Origin: an uncultured Clostridia bacterium
GTDB lineage: Bacteria > Bacillota > Clostridia > Christensenellales > CAG-917
Assembly (NCBI GenBank): GCA_934277645.1
Contig: CAKQUX010000002.1
Coordinates: 248,001-312,000, forward strand
Direction: 5' to 3'
Length of the DNA stretch: 64,000 nucleotides
In this document: positions 34,272-41,723 of the stretch, piece after piece
How the letters are laid out: each line of letters starts with the position of its first letter
How positions within the stretch are numbered: the first letter of the stretch is position 1
Program-made: the position numbers and the translations under genes
The notes under the pieces: model-generated
The model's input: the letters and a program-made list of their open reading frames with translations, nothing else
The model's database searches: none
Told to the model about the DNA's origin: nothing

Positions 34272-34591
34272 TAAGAGTGTGAAAAAGTGAGTTTTTATTT
34301 AACGTTTCAAATATCGTGAAGCCGATATATTTGTTGCTAAGTCAATATATTTAAAACACTATCTTAAAGCGATATTTAAAAGAGCTACCGCAAAACAATA
34401 TTTATAAATAATAGTTAGACAATCTATAACAAAAAATCAATATCAAAAACTTGTGTTTTAAAAATCAATATTTAAACAATTTGCAGGTAGTAGGCAAGCG
34501 GCATTTAGCCGAAACATATTAGGGTGAAAACGTAGCTTACAAAACCAAATAAAAAATTTTCTAAGATAGTAAATTTTCCCAACAAAAAGTG
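34272..34591. other. Intergenic stretch without a gene
   Basis: About 320 bp of AT-rich sequence. No ORF with a ribosome-binding site and no strong hairpin. The repeated word CAATATTTA(T/A)A occurs but no ordered array. Confidence 0.5.
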
Positions 34592-34620
34592 TTGACAAAT
34601 GTAAATTCGCATTGTATTAT
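34592..34620 (+). promoter_or_regulatory. Promoter of the membrane-anchored unknown
   Basis: -35 TTGACA (34592-34597), 17-bp spacer, -10 TATTAT (34615-34620). Leader about 50 nt with AAGGAG. Confidence 0.85.
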
Positions 34621-34677
34621 ATATTTGTAAAGGTAAGAGCAAAGCTCTAATCAGTTTAAAAATAAGGAGATACTATT

Positions 34678-35637
34678 ATGGCAGTAGGTAAAGCATTAAA
34701 AGGCTTAATCATCGCTATTATCGTCATTGTGGTTATTGCGTTGATTCTCGGTATCGTTGCCGCCGTATTGCTCAATATGACGCCGAACAAACTCGGTTTC
34801 GGTGACACGGCAATCATCAACGGAGAGAGCTTCAACAGCTTGGGACTTGGCGATACTAAGCTTATAAACATCATAAAACAATTCAAGAGCATTTACAAAC
34901 CCGACGAGTCGGCAATAGTCAAAAACGGTTACAGCGCAAAAACGCAAGAACCTGTTGCGGAAAGCAACTTGTCGACAGGCTCTAACGTTTCGACGGTTGA
35001 CGGCAAGGTTGACTATGCGTCGCTTATCACCTCAACGGTAAAGTATGACAAGGAATATTTGTTGACCTATGACGATAAGACGCTCGCTTACATCTTTGAC
35101 CAAATGGTCAGATCGTCAGACGGTTCAAACGCTGCTCTTAAAACGATAAACGAAATGAAAGCCACCGTCAAAGAAGTATCTATCACTAAATCGAACGGCG
35201 AAGCGAAGTTCAGAATCGTTTTGGCGGCAAGCCTTGCAAAGTTCAAAGACCAAATCAACAACGAACTCGGAAAGTTTGCAAACATCGTAAAAGTGCCTGA
35301 TACCGTTTATATGGTTTCATATTTGAAACTCGACGCGGTTGATGCAAACGGAAAACTTGTTTTAAGCTCGGAATCATTGAAACTTAACGACCAAAGCGAA
35401 GGCGTAACGAAAGCCGTTTTGAAAGTCCTTTCAAGCGAAGCCGGACTTAGTGGCGACAGCGAAGCCGAAATTAACAAAAACGTTGCAGACGCAATTTCGA
35501 CCATTGTGTCTCATCTCGGAAAGGTCGGCACAGCAACCGAAATCGACGCAACGACAAAGGAAATCACCGGCTCTGCAAGAATCGGCGAAACCGGAGTTAT
35601 GAACGGCAAAATCTCGGTTGTAACTCACAAACAATAA
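34678..35637 (+). CDS. Membrane-anchored hypothetical protein
   Basis: 319 residues. One strong N-terminal membrane helix (about residues 9-33, rich in Ile and Val) without a lipobox or clear cleavage site suggests a signal anchor with the remainder outside the cell. The outer part has a repeated GFGDTAIINGESF/GLGDTKLINI turn near the helix, then mixed alpha/beta sequence ending in KEITGSARIGETGVMNGKISV. I do not recognise the family. It has a strong promoter, a good AAGGAG site and its own terminator: a well-expressed single-gene unit. Confidence 0.75.
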   Translation: MAVGKALKGLIIAIIVIVVIALILGIVAAVLLNMTPNKLGFGDTAIINGESFNSLGLGDTKLINIIKQFKSIYKPDESAIVKNGYSAKTQEPVAESNLSTGSNVSTVDGKVDYASLITSTVKYDKEYLLTYDDKTLAYIFDQMVRSSDGSNAALKTINEMKATVKEVSITKSNGEAKFRIVLAASLAKFKDQINNELGKFANIVKVPDTVYMVSYLKLDAVDANGKLVLSSESLKLNDQSEGVTKAVLKVLSSEAGLSGDSEAEINKNVADAISTIVSHLGKVGTATEIDATTKEITGSARIGETGVMNGKISVVTHKQ

Positions 35638-35693
35638 GCAATTCAAACGGACGCGAAAAACGTGTAATAGGGAAATTAGAAGGAAGGGAATAA

Positions 35694-35727
35694 AGAAAAA
35701 AGACAAGCCAAGGCTTGTCTTTTTTGC
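35694..35727. terminator. Bidirectional terminator between the unknown and flavodiiron genes
   Basis: AAAAAAGACAAGC, loop CAAG, GCTTGTCTTTTTT: a perfect symmetrical hairpin with A- and T-runs, serving both converging genes. Confidence 0.92.
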
Positions 35728-35779
35728 TTGTTAGAAGTTTTGTGCGGCGTTTCTCCGCTCAATCGATTTTTGGGAACGA

Positions 35780-36916
35780 TTATTTCAAAAGTTCGTCCGC
35801 AAGTTCGTCTATTTCGATAAGATTTTCTTTTGAAAGGCTTGACACGATTTTGACTTGTTTTTCGATAAATTCAAGTCCCTTTTGGTTTGCGAGTTTTTCT
35901 TTCATAACTTTTGCCGCCATAGGCGCCCAAGAGCCGTTTTCGATGAAGCCTATTTTGCGATTTTTAAAGTTTCTCTCGACAAGTCCGTCCAAAAGGAAAT
36001 TCATACAAGGGAATATGTCCCCGTTGTAAGTGACCGATGCGAAAACGATTTTCGAGTATTTAAAGCAGTTTGCGACCGCTTCCGCAGAATCCGTTCTGGC
36101 AACGTCCATAACCTTGAAATCTGTTTTGCCTTCGAGTCTGTTAGCTAGTTCTACAACGGCGTCCAAAGTGTTGCCGTAAATCGACGAATAGGCAATAAGT
36201 ACGCCGTCGGTTTCGGGCATATAGTTCGCCCAAAGGTTATATTTGCTCAAAACTTCGCCAAGGTCACCGGTCAAAACAGGTCCGTGCAAAGAATATATCG
36301 TTTCTATCGAAAGCCCTGCGAGCTTTTTGAGAGCGGCGACAACTTGCGCGCCGTATTTTCCTACGATGCCGATATAATATCTTCTCGCTTCGTCAAGCCA
36401 CGGTTCATCGCAGTCGGTAGTGCCGAATTTGCCGAAAGCGTCAGCCGAGAAAAGGCATTTCTCTTGCGGACAATAGGTCATCATGACTTCCGGCCAATGT
36501 ACCATAGGCGTAAAGGCAAATTTGAGAGTTGCCGCGCCAAGGCTCAATTCTTCGCCGTCAACGACGATTTGCAAGTTAAAGTCGAAATCTCTGAAAAACT
36601 GTTTAAGCATTGCCGAAGTCTTTGCGTTTACGAGAATCTTTGCCTCGGGAAACTGCGTTGCAAACAGTTTCACGCAAGCCGAATGGTCGGGTTCCATATG
36701 CTGAACGACGAGATAGTCTACGGTCTTCCCGTCGAGATTCGATTTTACGTTGTTTATCCATTCTTCGCCAAAATTGCCGTCGACGGTGTCGAGCAGGGCG
36801 ACTTTTTCGTCAAGTACGAGATATGAGTTGTAAGCCATTCCGTTAGGAACGACGTATTGTCCTTCAAAAAGGTCTATTTCGCGGTCGTTTACGCCGACGT
36901 TTATAATTCTTGTCAT
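35780..36916 (-). CDS. Flavodiiron protein (A-type flavoprotein)
   Basis: 378 residues. The N-terminal beta-lactamase-like domain has diiron ligands in QHMEPDHSACV (H-x-E-x-D-H) and further His in PMVHWPEVMM and SLHGPVL. A flavodoxin domain with the FMN loop IAYSSIYGNTLDAV follows (about residues 250-378). Such proteins reduce O2 to water or NO to N2O in anaerobes, with electrons from rubredoxin. The reverse rubrerythrin in this window belongs to the same defence. The start is the ATG behind AAGGAG at 36916. A PerR-like box covers its -10. Confidence 0.93.
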   Translation of the reverse strand: MTRIINVGVNDREIDLFEGQYVVPNGMAYNSYLVLDEKVALLDTVDGNFGEEWINNVKSNLDGKTVDYLVVQHMEPDHSACVKLFATQFPEAKILVNAKTSAMLKQFFRDFDFNLQIVVDGEELSLGAATLKFAFTPMVHWPEVMMTYCPQEKCLFSADAFGKFGTTDCDEPWLDEARRYYIGIVGKYGAQVVAALKKLAGLSIETIYSLHGPVLTGDLGEVLSKYNLWANYMPETDGVLIAYSSIYGNTLDAVVELANRLEGKTDFKVMDVARTDSAEAVANCFKYSKIVFASVTYNGDIFPCMNFLLDGLVERNFKNRKIGFIENGSWAPMAAKVMKEKLANQKGLEFIEKQVKIVSSLSKENLIEIDELADELLK

Positions 36917-36936
36917 AGCTTTCTCCTTGTTGTTTC

Positions 36937-36951
36937 TTATTATTAGTATAA
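36937..36951. promoter_or_regulatory. PerR-type 7-1-7 box over the flavodiiron -10
   Basis: The minus strand reads TTATACT-A-ATAATAA, matching 12 of 14 defined positions of the PerR box, and covers the -10 hexamer. The placement is the same as at perR. Confidence 0.65.
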
Positions 36952-36973
36952 GTATGAGTTTAAAATATGTCAA
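36945..36973 (-). promoter_or_regulatory. Flavodiiron gene promoter
   Basis: -35 TTGACA (36973-36968), 17-bp spacer, -10 TATACT (36950-36945). Confidence 0.85.
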
Positions 36974-36974
36974 T

Positions 36975-37003
36975 AAAAAAATAAAGGAGCAAGCTCCTTT
37001 AAA
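36975..37003 (-). terminator. Terminator of the sigma/anti-sigma operon
   Basis: On the minus strand: AAAGGAG, loop CTTG, CTCCTTT (37000-36983), then ATTTTTTTA. It overlaps the region just upstream of the flavodiiron promoter. Confidence 0.85.
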
Positions 37004-37324
37004 AGTTTGATTAAACTTAACTTAGCAGATTGAAAAACGTTTTAAAAACGTCATAACGGAATTCTGAGAAAGTTTTCAAAATGCTGCGACACGTATTTTA
37101 TTTACATCGACAATAGCGGCCTTCAAATAGCGTTTAAATAACGGTTTGAAAATAATGTTTAAGCAAAGCAATTTAAACAAAACGGTTTTCGCGTTTTATA
37201 GAGCGTTGCCACCTTGTTTAGACGATTTAGTTTAAACAAAATGATTTCTCGTATGACTTTTATGCCTGCAAACTAAAAGCAATCGATATGCGGTTTATGC
37301 AAAATCGCAGGCAGTAGGGGCGTA
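37004..37324. other. Long 3' region of the anti-sigma transcript
   Basis: About 320 bp between the anti-sigma stop and its terminator. No ORF with a ribosome-binding site. TTTAAACAAAA and TTTAAATA words recur, but I see no stable hairpin. Confidence 0.5.
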
Positions 37325-38002
37325 TCAACCGAACAAAATTTTGACAAGTTCGTCGGTTGTCATAAACTTCGTTGCCGATTTTAAAAGCGATTTTATTTTC
37401 GATACGATTATGTCTTTTGTAAGCCCCGACGTCAGAGAATTGACGGTGGCGGCAGAATAGACTGTTTTGATTGTATGCGAAATTGCTTTTTCGACCGACT
37501 TTGCGATTGACGCCGAATCGTTTAAAACGCCCACGTTTATAGAAGCCGTTTGAATTGTAAATTGCGAGCCGAAACGCTCTATGGCGTCCGTTATCGTCAT
37601 TCCTATTGTCGAAAGCACCGTTTGTTCGATTTTGTCCGAATCGACGTTGCTCGAATTCCCCAAAGTGACATTTAAAATTCTTCCGTTTTTGTCGAGAGCG
37701 AAATCGAAATCCGCCGATTTTTCTTGCGAGTCTTCGATTGCGATATTAAGATAGGTAAAGTCGCTTACGCCGACGTTGTCCGCGCTTATGGTCGAAAAGC
37801 ACAATAAAAACACAAACACGGCGCAGATTGCGTAAATGACGGGAATTACAAATTTTTTTGCCTTTACCCAAACAAGAGTCGCAAGAGGTCCTCGTCCCAG
37901 ATTCTCCGCCGTGATAGGAGTCGATTTGATTTTGTCCAAAACGTTCGGCTGAACGGACTCGATTTCATTATTAAGTTTACGCGCAAATTCATCGAATTTC
38001 AT
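37325..38002 (-). CDS. Putative membrane anti-sigma factor
   Basis: 225 residues: about 45 cytoplasmic residues, one membrane helix (about 49-70, KKFVIPVIYAICAVFVFLL), then an outer domain of about 150 residues. The phrase FALDKNGRILNV after the helix recalls the autoproteolytic/extracytoplasmic region of RsgI-type anti-sigma factors, but this is a weak likeness. The start is the ATG spaced six bases from GGAGG; it overlaps the sigma gene by 14 bp. Position and topology, rather than a signature, support the call. Confidence 0.6.
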   Translation of the reverse strand: MKFDEFARKLNNEIESVQPNVLDKIKSTPITAENLGRGPLATLVWVKAKKFVIPVIYAICAVFVFLLCFSTISADNVGVSDFTYLNIAIEDSQEKSADFDFALDKNGRILNVTLGNSSNVDSDKIEQTVLSTIGMTITDAIERFGSQFTIQTASINVGVLNDSASIAKSVEKAISHTIKTVYSAATVNSLTSGLTKDIIVSKIKSLLKSATKFMTTDELVKILFG

Positions 38003-38528
38003 CTTCATCCTCCAAACGTTTTTTAAGTTTGCCGACGGCGTTTCTGTATGCCCAAAGCACAGTGCCGAGCGGTTTAAAAAGCATATCCGCAATCTCGCGA
38101 TGCTTATAGCCGCCGACAATGTGAAGCAATACTATTTGCTGTTCGGTTTTGTTTAAGGTTTCCCTTATTATGTTTAGCATCGGCATCGAAAGTTTGTCTT
38201 CTATTTCGTAATCGCCGAAGCGGTTTTCCTGTTCGTTGAAATCGGTCGGCGTTTCGCGCTTGACTCTCTTTATTTCGTTAAGAGACAGGTTTTTCGCGAT
38301 CGTAAAAATCCATGCCAAAGCGTTCGTGCCTGCCCTGTAACTGCCGATTGAGTTTCTGACTTTTATGTATGTATTTTGCAAAACGTCCTCAGCCGATTGA
38401 TAGTTTTTGACGTACGTTAAAATAAAGGAAAAAAGTCCCTTTCGAGTTTCGTTGTAAATAACGTCGAAAGCGGAGTCGTCGCCGTTTTTAAGGCGTACCA
38501 TATAACTGTCAAGTTCGGCTTTGTCCAT
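37989..38528 (-). CDS. ECF-type RNA polymerase sigma factor
   Basis: 179 residues. Region 2 (about residues 20-90: YNETRKGLFSFILTYVKNYQSAEDVLQNTYIKV, AWIFTIAKNLSLNEIKR) and region 4 (about 115-175: QQIVLLHIVGGYKHREIADML) fit extracytoplasmic-function sigma factors. It is paired with a putative anti-sigma gene, overlapping by 14 bp. The promoter is of the housekeeping type rather than a visible self-like site. The -10 ends six bases from the ATG, so the mRNA should be leaderless. Confidence 0.87.
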   Translation of the reverse strand: MDKAELDSYMVRLKNGDDSAFDVIYNETRKGLFSFILTYVKNYQSAEDVLQNTYIKVRNSIGSYRAGTNALAWIFTIAKNLSLNEIKRVKRETPTDFNEQENRFGDYEIEDKLSMPMLNIIRETLNKTEQQIVLLHIVGGYKHREIADMLFKPLGTVLWAYRNAVGKLKKRLEDEDEIR

Positions 38529-38534
38529 AACGTA

Positions 38535-38562
38535 ATTATAACATACAACGGTCTTTACTCAA
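38535..38562 (-). promoter_or_regulatory. ECF sigma promoter (leaderless)
   Basis: -35 TTGAGT (38562-38557), 16-bp spacer, -10 TATAAT (38540-38535), then TACGTT and the ATG at 38528. Confidence 0.8.
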
Positions 38563-38848
38563 ATCTTCTCACACAAGTTTAACAAACACCGAAAGGAAAA
38601 TATTTGAAATAAACAAAATTTAATCGAAATTTTAGCGGCAAAAGGCAATAGCCAAATCCAAGCGAAAATATTTTTGAATTAAGCAAGTGAAGAGCAAGTC
38701 AAATCGTCGTCGTGGCAGTTTAAAATTATAAGCCAAAGAAAAAACGAAACGGAAAACCAAGTCGGGAGCGTCAACGTAATAGGTTCAACGATATAAATTC
38801 AACGTATAAATCAACGGTTAAATAAATCGGATAACAAGGCAAAAAGGA
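38563..38848. other. Intergenic stretch without a gene
   Basis: About 285 bp, A-rich on the plus strand. No ORF with a ribosome-binding site and no clear hairpin. Confidence 0.5.
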
Positions 38849-38880
38849 AAACAAAACGACTCAATGAGTCGTTTTGTTTC
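38849..38880 (-). terminator. Terminator of the Cys-rich mini-gene
   Basis: On the minus strand: AAAACGACTC, loop ATT, GAGTCGTTTT (38875-38853), then GTTTTCC. A 10-bp perfect stem. Confidence 0.88.
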
Positions 38881-38888
38881 TTGCTTCC

Positions 38889-39002
38889 TTACTTTGAAGA
38901 CTTCGATTTCTTTTGCGAGCTTTGGCAACCGCAATCGCTTGCGCCGCAACCACAGCTCTTGACACTTGATTTTTGTGTCTTGACTTGCTTTGTGTTAGCC
39001 AT
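38889..39002 (-). CDS. 37-residue cysteine-rich mini-protein
   Basis: A short ORF with a strong AAAGGAG site six bases before its ATG and a strong terminator 14 bp after the stop, so it looks like a complete gene. The 37 residues are rich in Lys, Ser and Gln around a central CGCGASDCGC: two CxC pairs five residues apart, suited to binding a metal ion. The N-terminus MANTKQVKTQ and the Lys/Ser tail are polar; no signal peptide or helix is seen. A TATAAT lies upstream (39039-39034), followed by a hairpin TTGAAC-GTAA-GTTCAA that abuts the ribosome-binding site. I know no family for it. It is divergent from spo0A. Confidence 0.72.
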   Translation of the reverse strand: MANTKQVKTQKSSVKSCGCGASDCGCQSSQKKSKSSK

Positions 39003-39017
39003 TTCTTTCTCCTTTGA

Positions 39018-39039
39018 ACTTACGTTCAATTATAGCTTG
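39018..39039 (-). promoter_or_regulatory. -10 element and leader hairpin of the Cys-rich mini-gene
   Basis: TATAAT (39039-39034), then the inverted repeat TTGAAC-GTAA-GTTCAA, directly followed by AGGAG. No good -35 is seen. The hairpin could cover the ribosome-binding site or act as an operator. Confidence 0.5.
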
Positions 39040-39153
39040 TCCGTTGTGGGGCTAAATATACCCCATACAAAAAAAATTTGAAACGGTTAAAATTTTCATT
39101 TGAATTTTCATTCGAGCGCAAGATTTAAAGAAAACTTTTAAAAACCTAAAATA

Positions 39154-39190
39154 TGTCGAACAGTGTCGGATTATGTCGAATGATGTCGAC
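39154..39190 (+). promoter_or_regulatory. Array of four 0A-box-like heptamers with 10-bp period
   Basis: TGTCGAA (39154), TGTCGGA (39164), TGTCGAA (39174) and TGTCGAC (39184) stand exactly 10 bp apart. TGTCGAA is the known Spo0A-binding 0A box. Confidence 0.75.
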
Positions 39191-39214
39191 AAACACCGAA
39201 AAACGGAATAAATG

Positions 39215-39252
39215 GTGAAAAAATGGTGAAAAATAAGTGAAAAAGTGGTGAA
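39215..39252 (+). repeat. Four GTGAA direct repeats with 11-bp period
   Basis: GTGAAAAA-type words begin at 39215, 39226, 39237 and 39248, exactly 11 bp apart, three of them as TGGTGAAAAA. They lie between the 0A-box array and the first spo0A promoter. Confidence 0.7.
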
Positions 39253-39270
39253 AAATTAGGTCAAAATGCT

Positions 39271-39298
39271 TTGACTTTTGACCGCAAGGTGCTATAAT
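39271..39298 (+). promoter_or_regulatory. spo0A distal promoter
   Basis: -35 TTGACT (39271-39276), 16-bp spacer, -10 TATAAT (39293-39298). An inverted repeat GGTCAAAA...TTTTGACC (39259-39283) covers the -35. Confidence 0.7.
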
Positions 39299-39387
39299 AC
39301 CCTTGCAAAAGAGAAAAATTGCACATTTTATGCAAAACTATTTACCTTTTTATACGATTTGACAAAATTCAATTAAGTGTACCGTAA

Positions 39388-39419
39388 TTCGACAAATAGC
39401 AGACAGTATTAGCTATAAT
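39388..39419 (+). promoter_or_regulatory. spo0A proximal promoter with reversed 0A box
   Basis: -10 TATAAT (39414-39419) with no good -35. A reversed 0A box, TTCGACA (39388-39394), covers the -35 region, as at Spo0A-activated promoters of other spore formers. Confidence 0.65.
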
Positions 39420-39443
39420 TGCAAATTTTTTTAGGAGGGCAGC

Positions 39444-40238
39444 ATGAAAAAAACTGTAGTTATTGCAGATGATAATGCGGCGTTTGTGAATTCGCTGGTA
39501 GACTACTTAAGTAAAAACGACTATGAAGTTGTCGGAACGGCCTACGACGGATTGGAGGCGGCCGCTACGATTGAAAAAACCTCACCCGATTATGCACTGA
39601 TAGATATAGTTATGCCCGAGCTTGACGGCTTCGGCGTTTTATCGAGTCTGAATTTGTCCAAGCTCGAAAAGAGACCTACAATCATAATGATGTCGCAACT
39701 TTGCGCGGACGGATTCATTTCAAAATCGCTCAGAATGGGAGCAAGTTATTTCTTTGCAAAACCTTTTGCTTTTGACGAACTTAAAAGATATCTCGACGAA
39801 AGCAGCAGCGGCGAATCGATGCTCGAAGACGTTCAATCGAATGCCGTCAACATTGCGCAAGCGCCGAAACGCAGTGCTGCAAAACTCCTCGACGAAAAGA
39901 TTGCCAACATTTTTATATCGGTCGGAATTCCTGCGCATATAAAAGGCTATCAATTTTTGCGTGAGGCAATCAAAATGGCGGTCGAAACGCCGAGTATCAT
40001 CAACAGTATAACGAAAAAGCTGTATCCGTCGATAGCGAAGCAATTTGAAACTTCGCCGTCAAAAGTCGAAAGAGCAATCAGACACGCAATCGAAGTAAGT
40101 TGGAACAGGGGCAAAATCGAAAACATAAACAACATTTTCGGAATTAAAGTTTATGCCGCAAACGAAAAACCTACAAACGGCGAGTTCATCGCTTTGGTTG
40201 CAGATAAAATGTTGCTTGAAGGCGCGGCGGCAAAATAG
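39444..40238 (+). CDS. spo0A: Sporulation master regulator Spo0A
   Basis: 264 residues. The receiver domain (about 1-120) has acidic residues D9/D10, phospho-acceptor Asp about residue 54 in YALIDIVMPELDG, and the Lys in FFAKPF. The Spo0A DNA-binding domain (about 150-260) includes the recognition and sigma-contact stretch SPSKVERAIRHAIEVSWNRGK. Phosphorylated Spo0A binds 0A boxes and starts endospore formation. It has a strong AGGAGG site. Several 0A-like boxes upstream point to autoregulation. Confidence 0.96.
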   Translation: MKKTVVIADDNAAFVNSLVDYLSKNDYEVVGTAYDGLEAAATIEKTSPDYALIDIVMPELDGFGVLSSLNLSKLEKRPTIIMMSQLCADGFISKSLRMGASYFFAKPFAFDELKRYLDESSSGESMLEDVQSNAVNIAQAPKRSAAKLLDEKIANIFISVGIPAHIKGYQFLREAIKMAVETPSIINSITKKLYPSIAKQFETSPSKVERAIRHAIEVSWNRGKIENINNIFGIKVYAANEKPTNGEFIALVADKMLLEGAAAK

Positions 40239-40333
40239 CCGAAACAAAACCGCTTTTAACTTGGGCATATTGCTAAATGATATTGCCTGAATTTACGTAA
40301 CCAAAATGTCGGTTTAAAATTTATGATAGGGGA

Positions 40334-40370
40334 CAAAAAGGCACACGCTGTTGCGTGCGCCTTTTATTTT
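40334..40370 (+). terminator. spo0A terminator
   Basis: AAAAGGC-a-CACGC, loop TGTT, GCGTG-c-GCCTTTT, then ATTTTATT. About 100 bp after the stop. Confidence 0.88.
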
Positions 40371-40620
40371 ATTGGTTATTTAATTTTAATTATTTATTAA
40401 ATTAGAATAATCTATTTAGTTGTAGTTATTTACTTAATTGTAATTATTTTACTGCAATAATAGTTATTAGATTTGATAGTAAAGTTATACAAATATAGCA
40501 ATAAACAAAATCGTATTCGCCAATCTATAATGCGAACGGCAAATGTCAAATTCGATGTTGAGCGAATCGCGACGGGCGTTTCAAGCAAAAATCAGTTTTC
40601 TAAAACGCTTACCGTAAAAA

Positions 40621-41664
40621 TCATTTGATGACTTTGTTTGCCGTTTTAGGGTTGTCGGTTATGATTGCGTCCGCGCCGCTATCAACAAGCTCTTTGATTT
40701 CGTCATAGTCGTTTATCGTCCAGAACTGCACCGCAATGCCATAGTGGTGGCAATAGTCGATAAACGATTTTTGACCCATATCGAAAAGCGGGATATGCGG
40801 GACTTGCAAGACTTCGAAACCGACGTTGCACTTATCGAGATTGACGTTAAACAAAAATCTGTAATAGGTAAGTAACACTTCCGCAATCGACGCGCTTCTG
40901 ATTATGTCTGGATATTTTTCGTCCATATATTTGGTTATCTCGCCTTGGAACGTGCCGATGATGACTCTGTTTAAAAGGTTTCTCTCTTTTATGGTTTGAT
41001 AGAGTTTGTCGGTCGCTTTGCGTCCTATGTCGTCGCCGTCTTTGATTTCGATGATGTAATTCAAATCGCTTCGCATGCTTTCGGTATAATCGAGAACTTC
41101 GTCAAGAGTTACGGCTTTGCAGTCGCTCGGAATGTCGTTGCCGCGAAGACCTTTATAAGGCGAGTTGCCGTTTTCGTCGACAAAGTTCTCGCCCATATTG
41201 AGAGTTTTGATTTCGGCAAGCGTCTTGTCTTTTGCGTAAACTTTTTTGCTGCCGAACACTTCGGTTGCATTAGACGTACGGTTGAGCGTGTCGTCGTGGA
41301 GCAAAATTAGTTGACCGTCTTTTGTAAGATGCAAATCGAATTCTAAAATATCAACCGTATATTCGGTTGCCGTAAGGCAGTTTTCAAACGCTTTAAGCGT
41401 GTTTTCGGGGGCCAATGCGCCACCTGCACGGTGAGCGGAAACAAGGCACTTTTCGTCGAAAGTGATGTACGGATTGTCGCCGCTATAACTTGTGACGGCG
41501 TCAACACGCGGTAGTTTGCCCGAAAATGCAGGGCTTATCAAAATAAACAAAATGCCGATTAAAACGGCAAGCGTAATGCCGATAATCTTAAAGGCAAGTC
41601 GAGCGCGGTATTTGTCGCCGAAATGATTAGATATGCTCGATGTAGCTAAAAATGTCTTTTTCAT
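40621..41664 (-). CDS. Glycerophosphodiester phosphodiesterase, membrane-anchored
   Basis: 347 residues. One N-terminal membrane helix (about 25-47) anchors an outer GDPD TIM-barrel domain. HRAGGALAPENTLKAF carries the first catalytic His; EFDLHLTKDGQLILLHDDTLNRTS has the metal-binding Glu/Asp and second His; YIIEIK and IITDNP follow. The family hydrolyses deacylated phospholipids to glycerol-3-phosphate and an alcohol. The start is the ATG at 41664: a TATAAT ends six bases before it and no ribosome-binding site is present, so the mRNA should be leaderless. Confidence 0.9.
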   Translation of the reverse strand: MKKTFLATSSISNHFGDKYRARLAFKIIGITLAVLIGILFILISPAFSGKLPRVDAVTSYSGDNPYITFDEKCLVSAHRAGGALAPENTLKAFENCLTATEYTVDILEFDLHLTKDGQLILLHDDTLNRTSNATEVFGSKKVYAKDKTLAEIKTLNMGENFVDENGNSPYKGLRGNDIPSDCKAVTLDEVLDYTESMRSDLNYIIEIKDGDDIGRKATDKLYQTIKERNLLNRVIIGTFQGEITKYMDEKYPDIIRSASIAEVLLTYYRFLFNVNLDKCNVGFEVLQVPHIPLFDMGQKSFIDYCHHYGIAVQFWTINDYDEIKELVDSGADAIITDNPKTANKVIK

Positions 41665-41670
41665 ATAAAC

Positions 41671-41698
41671 ATTATAACACACAAAAAAAATACGGCAA
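41671..41698 (-). promoter_or_regulatory. Phosphodiesterase promoter (leaderless), -35 inside the upstream terminator
   Basis: -35 TTGCCG (41698-41693), 16-bp spacer, -10 TATAAT (41676-41671), then GTTTAT and the ATG at 41664. The -35 overlaps the descending arm of the terminator hairpin of the zinc-ribbon gene. Confidence 0.75.
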
Positions 41699-41716
41699 TA
41701 TGTGCCGTATTTTTTA
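41684..41716 (-). terminator. Terminator of the zinc-ribbon gene
   Basis: AATACGGCA/TGCCGTATT stem (41711-41703 with 41697-41689) extended by A- and T-runs, loop of 5, followed on the minus strand by eight T. Confidence 0.87.
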
Positions 41717-41723
41717 GCCAAGG

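Noticed and set aside
36944..36973. Longer start of the flavodiiron protein from 36973.
   Set aside because: The added 19 residues are encoded by the promoter region; the ATG at 36916 has the AAGGAG site.
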